The notes: a model not told the origin generated them from the sequence alone. 64,000 nt of DNA from Spirochaetota bacterium (GCA_023443865.1 JAEZST010000022.1:62001-126000); one strand, 5' to 3'. Shown: positions 33,505 to 42,564, counted from the stretch's first letter. Translations and numbers: made by a program.

Positions 33505-35145
33505 ATGATTGAATGGCCAAAAAGCAATGACGCTTTGGGAACCGTGAATAGGGGAAACGCCTGCGAGTCGGGCCTGTGTTCCCTTTGCCGCGCCGACTGT
33601 CAGGGAAAATGCGAAACCTGGCTTTCTAGCCTCGTGGGGCGGAAGCTCCTGTATCCGCGGGACTACGGCAAGACCACGGCAGGCGCGGACACCGCGTGCC
33701 CCTCGGGCGTCGGGTACCATGCCCTTCGCGTGCAAGGGTACGCCTACGGAACCAACAACCTGCCCTCCGGCGTAACGTCATCCGCGGACGACGCGATTTT
33801 CCCGAACGTGAACATCGAGACCGAATTCGGCGGCGAGATCAAGACCAAGTGCAAGGTACCGATCATGACCGGCGCCCTGGGTTCTACCTTTATCGCCGCT
33901 GACTATTGGGACTCCTTCGCCGCCGGGGCCGCCCTGTGCGGCATTCCGATCGTCGTGGGCGAAAACGTGGTGGGCGTGGACAAGCAATCGATTCTCGAGA
34001 AGGGCCGCATCCGAAAGGCTCCCGAGCTGGACCGGCGGATTAACGTATTCCGCAAATACCATGACAAGTACGGCGCCATCATTATCCAAATGAACGTGGA
34101 AGACACGAAAAACGGCGTTGCCGAGTACTTGATGGAAACCTACGGCAACGAGATCGTACTGGAGCTCAAGTGGGGCCAGGGCGCGAAGGATATCGGCGGC
34201 GAAATACAGGTAAAGGATATCGAATACGCGAAATTCCTCAAGGACCGCGGGTACATCGTGGATCCGGACCCGTATAACCCGACGGTACAGGCCGCCTACG
34301 CCTCAAAGGCGATCAAGTCGTTCGCCCGCCACAGCAGGCTCGGTTCCACGGAGCTGCAGTCCGCCGAAGCGGTGCGGAAGTCCTTTATGGACTCGATCGC
34401 CTACCTTCGAAAGCTCGGCTATAAGCGCATTTCGCTGAAGACGGGCGCCTACGGCCTTGAAGCCTTGGCCATGGCGGTCCGTTTCTCGTCCGACGCGGGA
34501 CTGGACCTTCTGACCATAGACGGTTCCGGCGGCGGCACCGGCATGAGCCCCTGGAACATGATGCAGCATTGGGGCGTTCCCTCCCTCGCTCTCCACGCGA
34601 AGGCGCGGGAATACTGCGATATCCTGGTCAGCCAGGGCAAGAAGGCGCCCGACCTGTCCTTCGCCGGCGGTTTCGCCCGCGAGGACCACGTGGTGAAGGC
34701 CGTCGCGCTGGGTTCTCCCTACGCCAAGCTGGTTTGCATGGGGCGCGCTCCCATGATTCCGGGCTATTTGGGCAGCAACATTCAGGGCGTGTTCCAGCCG
34801 GAGAAAAAAGCGGCGGTCAAGGGCAACTGGACCGAGCTTCCCCAGGCCGTAAAGGCGATCGGGTCTACCCCCGAGGAGATTTTCTCGTCTTGGGAAGCGG
34901 TGAAGAAGATCGTGGGCGCCGACGGCATGAAGGAAATTCCCTGGGGCGCGGTGGCCATGTACGCCTACGCCGATAAGATCGCGTGCGGGGTGCAGCAGTT
35001 CCTGGCCGGCGCGCGCAAGTTCGACCTCGCGGGCCTTACCCGCGAAGATTTGATGTCGGTGGATCGGGAAACCGCCGAAATCGCGGGCGTTTCGTACGTG
35101 ACCGAGGCGCTCGAGGAACGGGCCTTAAAGGTTCTGAAAGCGTAA
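33505..35145 (+). CDS. FMN-binding glutamate synthase family protein
   Basis: This 546-residue protein carries the FMN/2-oxoglutarate domain of glutamate synthase (about 100-500): TIDGSGGGTGMSPWNMM, SFAGGFAREDHVVKAVALG and a final helical part. There is no glutaminase domain and no NADPH subunit adjacent. A Cys-rich N-terminus (five Cys between residues 20 and 36) may hold an iron-sulfur cluster. It would form glutamate from 2-oxoglutarate with ammonia or an outside glutaminase. GGAGG stands 6 bases before the ATG. Control by the divergent NrpR homologue is likely. Confidence 0.85.
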   Translation: MIEWPKSNDALGTVNRGNACESGLCSLCRADCQGKCETWLSSLVGRKLLYPRDYGKTTAGADTACPSGVGYHALRVQGYAYGTNNLPSGVTSSADDAIFPNVNIETEFGGEIKTKCKVPIMTGALGSTFIAADYWDSFAAGAALCGIPIVVGENVVGVDKQSILEKGRIRKAPELDRRINVFRKYHDKYGAIIIQMNVEDTKNGVAEYLMETYGNEIVLELKWGQGAKDIGGEIQVKDIEYAKFLKDRGYIVDPDPYNPTVQAAYASKAIKSFARHSRLGSTELQSAEAVRKSFMDSIAYLRKLGYKRISLKTGAYGLEALAMAVRFSSDAGLDLLTIDGSGGGTGMSPWNMMQHWGVPSLALHAKAREYCDILVSQGKKAPDLSFAGGFAREDHVVKAVALGSPYAKLVCMGRAPMIPGYLGSNIQGVFQPEKKAAVKGNWTELPQAVKAIGSTPEEIFSSWEAVKKIVGADGMKEIPWGAVAMYAYADKIACGVQQFLAGARKFDLAGLTREDLMSVDRETAEIAGVSYVTEALEERALKVLKA

Positions 35146-35239
35146 CTCCCCCGTCGCGGCCCCCGCAAGGTCTTTCTTGCCGCGGGCTGCGGCGCGGGAA
35201 GCGCTCCCCCCGTGACGCTTTCTGCCTCCCCCCCTATCC

Positions 35240-35269
35240 TTGACCCGCGCCGACGCTCGGTACTACAAT
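35240..35269 (+). promoter_or_regulatory. Promoter of the Aat-like gene, very short leader
   Basis: TTGACC (35240-35245), an 18-base spacer and TACAAT (35264-35269). The ATG follows 10 bases later, so the leader is only about 3 bases. Confidence 0.5.
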
Positions 35270-35279
35270 TCCGAGCGAT

Positions 35280-36095
35280 ATGAGCGATCAAGAACCGCTT
35301 CTGAGAATAGTGCCGCAGTTTCTCGCCGATGACGCCCTCTCCCGGTATATTTACCCCGTCATGTCCCGTACCTATTACTGGTCCGACTCCTGGGAAGCCG
35401 GTCTGTATATCGCCCTGGCGCGGGCCGGGTTTATCAGCGTTTGTTCCGAGTTCCCCGACGCGGGCTTTTTGCTCTTGCCGCAAATTCACGACCGCTGCGC
35501 CGTCCTCGATTGGAAGGACCGTCGCGTTTCCGGCTCGACGCGCGCGGCTCTCAGGCCGGAACGGCTCAGGGCGGCGGGGGCGCGGCTGAGAATTACCCAG
35601 GGAATCGACGCGGTTTTGGAGGGGCTTGCCGCCTGTTGGGGTGAAGAGTCCTGGTTTCACCCGCCCTACGTTGGCCTGATGCGCGCCCTGGCGGCCAGCG
35701 GCAAGTCCGGGGGGGCGTTTCCCGGCGGCTCGTTCAATCTATTCGCGGTGGAATTGCTCGCAGACGGCTCGGATAAGCCCGTGGCGGGCGAATTGGGCTA
35801 CGCGATCGGCTCGACCTGGACGAGCCTTTCGGGCTTTATGCACCCAGACCGGAAGAAATGGAACAATATGGGAAAGGTGCAGCTCCATGCCTTGGCGGCG
35901 GTGCTGGAATCGACTGGGTTTTCTTTTTGGAATTTGGGAATGAGCCAGATGCAGTATAAACTGGACCTGGGGGCGCGCGTTGTGGAACGGCGACGGTTTT
36001 TGGAACGCTGGCTGCCCGCGCGCGAAGAGGAGCCTTCGCAGGCGTTTTTGGACCTCGCCGAGCGGGAGATTGATTGCGCGGGACTGTTTCGGTAA
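35280..36095 (+). CDS. Leucyl/phenylalanyl-tRNA-protein transferase-like protein
   Basis: This 271-residue protein resembles Aat mainly in its C-terminal half: GELGYAIGSTWTSLSGFM near residue 180 stands for the usual GGLYG block, and KVQLHALAAVLESTGFSFWN and QMQYKLDLGA follow. Aat adds Leu or Phe to N-terminal Arg/Lys of proteins, marking them for ClpAP. The sequence is about 35 residues longer and divergent, so it may have another aminoacyl-tRNA-dependent (GNAT-like) role. There is no clear ribosome binding site. Confidence 0.7.
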   Translation: MSDQEPLLRIVPQFLADDALSRYIYPVMSRTYYWSDSWEAGLYIALARAGFISVCSEFPDAGFLLLPQIHDRCAVLDWKDRRVSGSTRAALRPERLRAAGARLRITQGIDAVLEGLAACWGEESWFHPPYVGLMRALAASGKSGGAFPGGSFNLFAVELLADGSDKPVAGELGYAIGSTWTSLSGFMHPDRKKWNNMGKVQLHALAAVLESTGFSFWNLGMSQMQYKLDLGARVVERRRFLERWLPAREEEPSQAFLDLAEREIDCAGLFR

Positions 36096-36139
36096 AAGCC
36101 GTTCCGCGATCGCCTCTGGGGACGACCGCGGGAAGTCGC

Positions 36140-36418
36140 TTACTTCTTGTTTACGAGGTCCTTGAGGGCCTTGCCGGCCTTGAACTTCGGGGTCTTGGCG
36201 GCCTTGATCTTGATGGTCTCGCCGGTGAGGGGATTGCGGCCGGTGCGGGCGGCGCGCGCGCCGACGTCAAAGGTACCGAAACCGATCAGCTGGACGGGCT
36301 CGCCCTTCTTCAGGGACGCGGAAACGGTATTGGTGAAGGCCTTGAGGGCAGCCTCTGAATCCTTTTTCGTCAATCCGGTTTCTTTCGCGATGGCGTCGAC
36401 AACTTCTGCCTTGTTCAT
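36140..36418 (-). CDS. hup: HU-family histone-like DNA-binding protein
   Basis: This 92-residue protein is of standard HU length: [37 protein letters not shown], then [14 protein letters not shown] in the DNA-binding arm with the intercalating Pro. It bends and compacts DNA. AGGAG lies 8 bases before the ATG. It is unlike the HU domain fused at 22875. The divergent NadD-like gene begins only 15 bases upstream. Confidence 0.95.
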   Translation of the reverse strand: MNKAEVVDAIAKETGLTKKDSEAALKAFTNTVSASLKKGEPVQLIGFGTFDVGARAARTGRNPLTGETIKIKAAKTPKFKAGKALKDLVNKK

Positions 36419-36433
36419 GTATTTTGCTCCTGG

Positions 36434-37480
36434 GTGGATGAATTTGAACTAACTATATCACCGAATTCCAAATTATTCCACGGATATCGCGCGTATATAT
36501 ACGACGAAGGGGCGCGTTTTCGCCTTTATTCGCCGGGCGGGGAAAAATACCGTACTATATGGGGTATGGGACACGGTTTGATCGACGGGATGGAAACGGC
36601 GGTTCTCAAGAGTTTCGAGTATATCACGGGGGAAGAATTCGACTTTCTCGAAGCCCGCCGGCGGGCCGTTCTCGCCCGGCTTCCCCTTTTTATCGAAAGC
36701 TTCCGCCAAATACGGAATCTGGATCGACGGCCCGCGCTGGAATGCCCCTTTTCGATTCACGATCCCGCCTTTCCCCTGGGCCCTTCCCTGCGCCATCGGG
36801 CCGAGACGGGAAAGATCGCCTCGGCGGCCTCGGTCGACGCGCTCTCCGTCGCCATGGTACACGGTTCCTTCGATCCCTTCCATCTCGGGCATCTTTTTAT
36901 GGGGCTCGACGCGGTTCGCGACGGTACCTGCGATTTTGCCCTTTTTATGCCCAATGCCGACCGAACGCACGGCGGCGCAACCTTGAAACCCGATAAAAGC
37001 CCCTTCGCGTGGAGAAGCCGCACGGTTTTGTCCGGCGGCGTGGACGATATGTTTCCCGCCTTGCGGTATTCCTCTTTCGGTATTCGGGGCGGCACGGTGG
37101 AGAGCCATCGGCGGCTTTTGGAGGCGAACCGCCCCCTTTTGGAAAGCCTGAAAAGCTTTGAGTTCTGGATAGTCATCGGGTCTGACATTCTCTATCGAAG
37201 GGGATTCGAAAAATGGACCAATACGACCTATCGGGAGCTTGTCTCGCTGCTGCGGCTTCCCTCCCTGGAAATACGCTTCCGTATCGTTGAACGGGCGGGT
37301 TATGCCTTCAATCCCGAACTGGTGCGGGCCTTGGACTTTCCCTGGACCCTGGTGAGCGAGGTCTCCCTCGCTTCTTCCACCGCGATCCGCGAGGACCCCA
37401 TCGGCGCCATGTGGCTGTATCCCGGCGGGGTGGTCGCCCTGGAGTCTTTCCTTCTGTACGGTCGGTTCCGGCAACGCTGA
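36434..37480 (+). CDS. NadD-like nucleotidyltransferase with unknown N-terminal domain
   Basis: Up to 348 residues. The C-terminal part (about 138-345) is a HIGH-superfamily nucleotidyltransferase: [10 protein letters not shown] near residue 142 and ASSTAIRED near 315, as in nicotinate-mononucleotide adenylyltransferase. The first 135 residues match no family I know, and the usual NadD is about 200 residues. The GTG at 36434 overlaps the hup promoter region. An ATG at 36566 follows TACTAT by 7 bases and would fit the leaderless pattern, removing 44 residues. Which is used is open. Confidence 0.7.
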   Translation: MDEFELTISPNSKLFHGYRAYIYDEGARFRLYSPGGEKYRTIWGMGHGLIDGMETAVLKSFEYITGEEFDFLEARRRAVLARLPLFIESFRQIRNLDRRPALECPFSIHDPAFPLGPSLRHRAETGKIASAASVDALSVAMVHGSFDPFHLGHLFMGLDAVRDGTCDFALFMPNADRTHGGATLKPDKSPFAWRSRTVLSGGVDDMFPALRYSSFGIRGGTVESHRRLLEANRPLLESLKSFEFWIVIGSDILYRRGFEKWTNTTYRELVSLLRLPSLEIRFRIVERAGYAFNPELVRALDFPWTLVSEVSLASSTAIREDPIGAMWLYPGGVVALESFLLYGRFRQR

Positions 37481-37521
37481 GAAGTACATGCTTTGTACGC
37501 GAGAACGGTAAAACACGTTAT

Positions 37522-37561
37522 TTAGCGTGGTTTTTTACTTGATTACCCCACCATTAGCGTG
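37522..37561 (+). repeat. Direct repeat TTAGCGTG, 32 bp apart, at the nrdA promoter
   Basis: Copies at 37522-37529 and 37554-37561 flank the -35 and abut the -10. The first ends a rough palindrome CACGTTAT/TTAGCGTG, and paired NrdR boxes are typically about 31-32 bp apart. The second copy lacks a good left arm, so NrdR binding is only suggested. Confidence 0.4.
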
Positions 37562-37567
37562 TATAGT
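37539..37567 (+). promoter_or_regulatory. Promoter of nrdAB
   Basis: TTGATT (37539-37544), a 17-base spacer and TATAGT (37562-37567), with a start point near 37574. Confidence 0.7.
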
Positions 37568-37569
37568 TT

Positions 37570-37590
37570 TATTGATAATAATTATCAATA
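37570..37590. promoter_or_regulatory. Fur-type box over the nrdAB start point
   Basis: A perfect 10-1-10 palindrome. Its core TGATAAT-A-ATTATCA (37573-37587) equals the 7-1-7 Fur consensus. Lying across the start of transcription, it should act as a repressor site for a Fur-family protein (Fur, PerR or Zur). Confidence 0.7.
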
Positions 37591-37600
37591 GGATAACGAC

Positions 37601-40192
37601 ATGGAAATAATCAAAAGAACCGGGCAAATCGAGCCCTTTACCGGCGAAAAAATTCGCGTGGCCATGGCGGCCGCGTTCGAAGACCCGGATACGGATTCGG
37701 CCGTTTTGGACAAAATGACCGGGGAAATACTCGTTTGGGCGGAAGGGGTCGCCGCTTCGGGCGTTCCCATAACCGTAGAGGCGGTTCAGGACGTGGTGGA
37801 ACGAACCCTCGTGGCGCACAATCGGTATGACGAGGCGAAGCGGTTTATCCTGTATCGCGACGGGCGCGCGAAGCTGCGGACGGCCCGCGACGCGGTTCTG
37901 GAACGCTTCCCGCGGGACGGCGGGCCTTCCGGGCCGGCCGGTTCGGCGCCGATCGGGTCGGCGCCGGAGGGCGACTCCCTCGCGGGCACGCTCAACCGGA
38001 CCCTAAAGGAAATACAGGCCGACTTTACCGAAACCGAATACGCGCTTGACCATCTCGCGCAAAAATTCCGCTCCTTCGTGACCGAGGGCATGGACGCGGA
38101 CGCGGCATTGGCTGCCCTGATCCGGGCCGCGGTTGAGCTTACCACCCAGGAAGCCCCGCGCTGGGAGTATATCGCGGCCCGGCTTGAATTTACCCGCTTT
38201 TACCGTTCCCTTCGGGCCGAAAGCGACCGGCGCGGCTGGGACGGTTTCGGCTCCAAGATTTCGGCCCTGGTCGCGGAGGGGCTGTACGGAGAATATATCC
38301 CGCTCGCCTACTCCGCCGCGGAAATCGAATCGTTCGCCTCGCTCATCGACGTTTCCCGGGACCGCCTCCTGACCTGGAGCGCCCTGGATCTCCTTCTCAA
38401 GCGGTACGTGATACGCACCAGGGACCACAGGGCCGTGGAATCGCCCCAGGAGATGTTTTTGGGAATCGCCATGCACCTGGCCATGAACGAACGCGCCGAT
38501 CGGGCCCTGTGGGTCAGCCGGTTTTACGACATCCTTTCCCGGCTGGAGGCGACGGTGGCCACGCCGACCCTCTCCAACGCCCGCAAGCCCTTTCATCAGC
38601 TTTCTTCCTGCTTTATCGATACGGTACCGGATTCCCTGGACGGCATTTACCGAAGCATCGACAATTTCGCCCAGGTTTCGAAGTACGGCGGCGGCATGGG
38701 CATGTATTTCGGCAAGGTACGCGCCGTGGGAGGCCCGATCCGGGGCTTTCAGGGGGTGGCGGGAGGCGTGCTGCGCTGGATCAAGCTCGCCAACGACACG
38801 GCCGTCGCGGTAGACCAGCTGGGCATGCGGCAGGGCTCCGTGGCGGTTTGGCTCGACGCCTGGCACCGGGACTTGCCGGAATTCCTGCAGATCAAGACCA
38901 ATAACGGCGACGACCGCATGAAGGCCCACGACGTGTTTCCCGGCGTGTGCTACCCCGATCTTTTCTGGCGCCTCGCGCGGGACGAGATCGAGGCGCAGTG
39001 GCACATGATGTGCCCCCACGAGATCCTCACCGTGAAGGGGTGGGCCCTGGAGGATTTCTGGGGCGAGGAATGGGAAAAACGCTACCTCGAGTGCGTGGCC
39101 GATCCCCGCATCGCGAAGCGGACCATACCGGTCAAGGAAATCGTCCGGCTTATCCTCAAGTCGGCGGTGGAAACCGGGACGCCCTTCGCCTTTTACCGCG
39201 ACGCGGTAAACCGCATGAATCCCAATTCCCACGCCGGGATCGTCTACTGTTCCAACCTCTGCACCGAGATCGCCCAAAACATGAGCCCCGTGGAACTGGT
39301 TTCCCGCGAGGCGGTTACCGATAACGGCGAGACCGTGGTGGTGGAAACCACGCGGCCCGGCGATTTCGTGACCTGCAACCTTGCCTCGGTGGCCCTGGGG
39401 AACGTGGACCTGGACGCGGAAGGGGAACTGGAGCGCGTGGTCTCCACGGTCGTGCGCATGCTCGACGACGTTATCGACCTCAATTATTACCCCCTGCACT
39501 ACGCGGAAATAACGAACCGCAAGTACCGGCCCATCGGGCTCGGGGTGAGCGGGTATCACCATATGCTCGCCAAGCGGGGGATAAAGTGGGAAAGCGAGGC
39601 GCATCTCGCTTTCGCCGATTCCCTGTTCGAGCGCATAAACCGGGCCGCGATCCGCGCGAGCGCCGATTTGGCGGCGGAGAAGGGCGCCTACGGCGTTTTT
39701 GAGGGTTCCGATTGGCATACGGGCGCCTATTTCGACAAGCGGGGCTATAGCGGACGCGAGTGGGACTCCTTGCGCGATCGGGTGGCGAAAACGGGCATGC
39801 GGAACGCGTACCTCATCGCCATCGCCCCCACGAGCTCGACCTCCATCATCGCGGGAACCACCGCCGGGATCGACCCCATCATGAAACGCTTCTTCCTCGA
39901 GGAGAAGAAGGGGAGCATCGTGCCCCGGGTGGCCCCCGACCTTTCGATGAAAACGTTTTGGTACTACAAGAACGCCCATCTGATCGATCAGGAATGGTCG
40001 ATTCGCGCCGCGGGGGCGCGCCAGCGCCATATCGACCAGGCCCAGTCCATCAATCTCTACATCACCACCGATTTTTCCCTGCGGCAGGTGCTGAATCTGT
40101 ACCTGCGCGCTTGGGAAGAAGGGGTAAAATCCGTATACTACGTTCGGTCTCAGGCCCTGGAAGTGACGGAGTGCGAGACCTGCGCGAGTTAA
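37601..40192 (+). CDS. nrdA: Class I ribonucleoside-diphosphate reductase, large subunit
   Basis: This 863-residue protein has an N-terminal ATP-cone (about 1-95) for allosteric control, a Pro/Gly-rich linker (about 108-125) and the ten-stranded catalytic barrel. ATPTLSNARKPFHQLSSC holds one redox Cys, NLCTEIAQNMSP the radical Cys region, TCNLASVALGN the second redox Cys, and the C-terminal CETCAS the shuttling pair. It reduces ribonucleotides to deoxyribonucleotides with NrdB. AGGA stands 7 bases before the ATG. The stop codon lies in the first copy of a small tandem repeat. Confidence 0.95.
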   Translation: MEIIKRTGQIEPFTGEKIRVAMAAAFEDPDTDSAVLDKMTGEILVWAEGVAASGVPITVEAVQDVVERTLVAHNRYDEAKRFILYRDGRAKLRTARDAVLERFPRDGGPSGPAGSAPIGSAPEGDSLAGTLNRTLKEIQADFTETEYALDHLAQKFRSFVTEGMDADAALAALIRAAVELTTQEAPRWEYIAARLEFTRFYRSLRAESDRRGWDGFGSKISALVAEGLYGEYIPLAYSAAEIESFASLIDVSRDRLLTWSALDLLLKRYVIRTRDHRAVESPQEMFLGIAMHLAMNERADRALWVSRFYDILSRLEATVATPTLSNARKPFHQLSSCFIDTVPDSLDGIYRSIDNFAQVSKYGGGMGMYFGKVRAVGGPIRGFQGVAGGVLRWIKLANDTAVAVDQLGMRQGSVAVWLDAWHRDLPEFLQIKTNNGDDRMKAHDVFPGVCYPDLFWRLARDEIEAQWHMMCPHEILTVKGWALEDFWGEEWEKRYLECVADPRIAKRTIPVKEIVRLILKSAVETGTPFAFYRDAVNRMNPNSHAGIVYCSNLCTEIAQNMSPVELVSREAVTDNGETVVVETTRPGDFVTCNLASVALGNVDLDAEGELERVVSTVVRMLDDVIDLNYYPLHYAEITNRKYRPIGLGVSGYHHMLAKRGIKWESEAHLAFADSLFERINRAAIRASADLAAEKGAYGVFEGSDWHTGAYFDKRGYSGREWDSLRDRVAKTGMRNAYLIAIAPTSSTSIIAGTTAGIDPIMKRFFLEEKKGSIVPRVAPDLSMKTFWYYKNAHLIDQEWSIRAAGARQRHIDQAQSINLYITTDFSLRQVLNLYLRAWEEGVKSVYYVRSQALEVTECETCAS

Positions 40193-40240
40193 AAATCGCG
40201 GCGCGAGTTAATAAATCGCGGCGCGAGTTAAACCCGCGGG
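40182..40240 (+). repeat. Three tandem copies of a 19-20 bp GCGCGAGTTA unit
   Basis: GCGCGAGTTA begins at 40182, 40201 and 40221, with AATCGCG between copies. The first copy encodes the last residues and stop of NrdA, and the others fill the gap before nrdB. It looks like local duplication of the gene end. Confidence 0.7.
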
Positions 40241-40274
40241 AACGCTACCCATATTTGGATTCATGGAGACGAGA

Positions 40275-41330
40275 ATGAGCGAATCGAGAGAAACCCTGAA
40301 GCGAAAGCCCCTTTTCAACGAGCGCGGCGATATCGAGACCGTCAAGCGGCGGATGATCGGCGGGAATACGACGAACCTGAACGACTTCAACAACCTGCGG
40401 TACGCCTGGGTGAGCGATTGGTACCGGCAGGCGATGAACAACTTCTGGATTCCGGAGGAAATCAACCTGCAGCAGGACGTGAAGGACTACCGGAAGCTCT
40501 CTCCCGCGGAGCGGCGGGCCTTTGACCGCATCCTGTCGTTTCTCGTGTTTCTCGATAGCATTCAAACCGCCAACCTGCCCACCCTCGGCGCCTTTATCAC
40601 CGCGAACGAGGTGAACCTCTGCCTGACGATCCACGCCTTCCAGGAGGCGGTGCATTCGCAAAGCTACGGGTATATGCTCGACACGATCTGTTCCCCCGAC
40701 GAGCGCAACGCCATTTTATACCAGTGGAAAGACGACGAGCGCCTGCTCGAGCGGAATCGGTTTATCGGCGACCTGTATAACGAATTCCAGGAGCGGCAGG
40801 ACTCCCGTACCCTGGTGAGGACCGCGGTGGCGAACTACGTGCTTGAGGGCATCTACTTCTATTCGGGATTCATGTTTTTCTACAATTTGGCGAGAAACGG
40901 GAAGATGGGCGGTTCCGTTCAGGAGATCCGGTACATCAACCGGGACGAGAATACGCACCTCTACCTTTTCCGCTCCATCATTATGGAATTGAAGAAGGAA
41001 CGGCCCGAGCTGTTCACCGAGGAGCTCGTCGAGGAGTACCGCCAGATGATTCGCGCGGGGGTAGAGGAGGAAATTCGGTGGGGCGAATACGCCATCGGCG
41101 ACGATATTCCGGGCCTCAACCGCGAAATGATCGGGGACTATATCCGCTACCTGGGCAACCTCCGCTCCACGGGCTTAGGGTTTGGCCCGCTGTACGAGGG
41201 CGGCAGGGCCATTCCGGCCTCCATGGCCTGGATTGAGCAGTACAGCGACGCCAATCTCGTGAAGACCGATTTTTTCGAGGCCAAACCGACGGCGTACGCG
41301 AAATCCACCGCGCTGGTCGACGATTTGTAA
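40275..41330 (+). CDS. nrdB: Class I ribonucleoside-diphosphate reductase, small subunit
   Basis: This 351-residue ferritin-like protein has its diiron and radical residues in place: LDSIQTAN (Asp), FQEAVHSQSYGY (Glu, His and the Tyr of the radical site), LEGIYFYSGF and RDENTHLYLF. This indicates a classic Fe/Fe or Mn/Fe tyrosyl-radical enzyme rather than the Phe-bearing type. Start 40275 is preferred over the ATG at 40263 because GGAG ends 6 bases before it. It shares the nrdA promoter, and no thioredoxin or nrdI gene is adjacent. Confidence 0.93.
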   Translation: MSESRETLKRKPLFNERGDIETVKRRMIGGNTTNLNDFNNLRYAWVSDWYRQAMNNFWIPEEINLQQDVKDYRKLSPAERRAFDRILSFLVFLDSIQTANLPTLGAFITANEVNLCLTIHAFQEAVHSQSYGYMLDTICSPDERNAILYQWKDDERLLERNRFIGDLYNEFQERQDSRTLVRTAVANYVLEGIYFYSGFMFFYNLARNGKMGGSVQEIRYINRDENTHLYLFRSIIMELKKERPELFTEELVEEYRQMIRAGVEEEIRWGEYAIGDDIPGLNREMIGDYIRYLGNLRSTGLGFGPLYEGGRAIPASMAWIEQYSDANLVKTDFFEAKPTAYAKSTALVDDL

Positions 41331-41412
41331 TTGACCGTAATGCCGCGCCGCCGAAATGCCGATACATCGATATAGTTCTGTAAGGGCCCGCGGGCCTGAA
41401 GGAAAGGCAAGG

Positions 41413-42564
41413 GTGCAAATCGGCATATTCGACCGGGAGAAAATTCCCCTCAACATGCGCTATCAGGTTTTGCTCGCGCGGCGGGACCACAACTATCAGA
41501 CCTATTCGGTGGCTTCCATAATCGCCTTCACGATATCGGTGATTTACGTGCTGCAACAGGTCTTTATGCCCGGCGATTTGCCCTTTCCGTGGATCGGCGC
41601 CGCGTATATCGCCGTTTTTTCCTCCCTCGCCGCCGTTTCCGCGGTTTTCTTCCTCGTCCTGCACTGGAGCCACGAGCGCGTTTCCCTGCGGTTCGAGGCC
41701 CTGCTCGTTCAGGCGTATTCGTTTCTGGTGGTAGCGCTGACCACGTCGCTCACCAATATCGACCTGGTCTATTCCAAGGAATATACGGGAATGTTCGCGG
41801 GGCTGATCGCCACCTGCGTGATCCTGAGCGGACCCGCCATGATCTACGCGGCGCTCGCCTCCGTTTCGTTGCTCATTTTCAGCCTGGGATTTTTCGTATT
41901 CGCGCCGATCCAGGACTTGAACGCCTTCCTTCCGGGACTGGTGAACGCGGCGGTGTCCGCTGCGATCGGGGGGATCATTCAGGGCGGCAGGACCCATAAC
42001 GAGATACTGAAGCTGCACCTGCAGGACCTGAACAGGGAACTCAGGGAATATTCGTTCCGGGACCCGTTGACGGGAACGCGAAACCGCCGCTTTCTTATGG
42101 AGTACCTGGAGCAGCACCGCCTTTTCGAACTGCGGCACGAGATGGGCCTGTGCATCGTGATTCTGGACATTGACCATTTCAAGCGGGTAAACGATACGCT
42201 GGGACACCCCGTGGGAGACGTGGTGCTCAAAGACCTTGCCTCGGTCAGTCAGGGCTGCCTGCGCGATTCGGATATGCTCGCCCGGTACGGCGGCGAGGAA
42301 TTCATCGCCGTATTGCCGAAAACCGCCATTAACGACGCGGTTACCGTGGCCGAACGGCTTCGAACCGGCATTGAGCATCATGCCTTCGCGGGGGTTCCGT
42401 GGAATATCACCGCCAGTTTTGGCGTGGCGGAGATGCGGAAGGACGAATCGGTCGAGTCTTTGATATCCCGAGCCGATATCGCCCTGTACTGGTCGAAGAA
42501 GGAAGGCCGAAACCGGGTCTCCCGCGCGGGAGAGCACGGCGGGACGTCTGAGTCTTACGAGTAG
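41413..42564 (+). CDS. Membrane GGDEF diguanylate cyclase
   Basis: This 383-residue protein has about six membrane helices (about 30-200), a short coiled coil (about 205-225) and a GGDEF domain (about 228-380, from RDPLTGTRNRRFL). GGEEF is intact, and the inhibitory RDSD lies five residues before it, so it should be an active, product-inhibited c-di-GMP synthase. The GTG at 41413 is chosen because a GGAAAGG ribosome site precedes it and a TATAGT box lies upstream. An ATG at 41356 would put the start before that box. Confidence 0.85.
   Translation: MQIGIFDREKIPLNMRYQVLLARRDHNYQTYSVASIIAFTISVIYVLQQVFMPGDLPFPWIGAAYIAVFSSLAAVSAVFFLVLHWSHERVSLRFEALLVQAYSFLVVALTTSLTNIDLVYSKEYTGMFAGLIATCVILSGPAMIYAALASVSLLIFSLGFFVFAPIQDLNAFLPGLVNAAVSAAIGGIIQGGRTHNEILKLHLQDLNRELREYSFRDPLTGTRNRRFLMEYLEQHRLFELRHEMGLCIVILDIDHFKRVNDTLGHPVGDVVLKDLASVSQGCLRDSDMLARYGGEEFIAVLPKTAINDAVTVAERLRTGIEHHAFAGVPWNITASFGVAEMRKDESVESLISRADIALYWSKKEGRNRVSRAGEHGGTSESYE

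Noticed and set aside
38003..40030. A 675-codon open frame opposite nrdA
   Set aside because: Same composition effect. It has no recognisable domain, and nrdA is unmistakable.
40182..40240. Short regular repeats as a CRISPR array
   Set aside because: The units are only 19-20 bp with no unique spacers, and there are no cas genes.
41116..42537. A 473-codon antisense frame across the nrdB end and the diguanylate cyclase gene
   Set aside because: It spans two well-supported genes, has His/Gln-rich low-complexity composition and shows no motifs.
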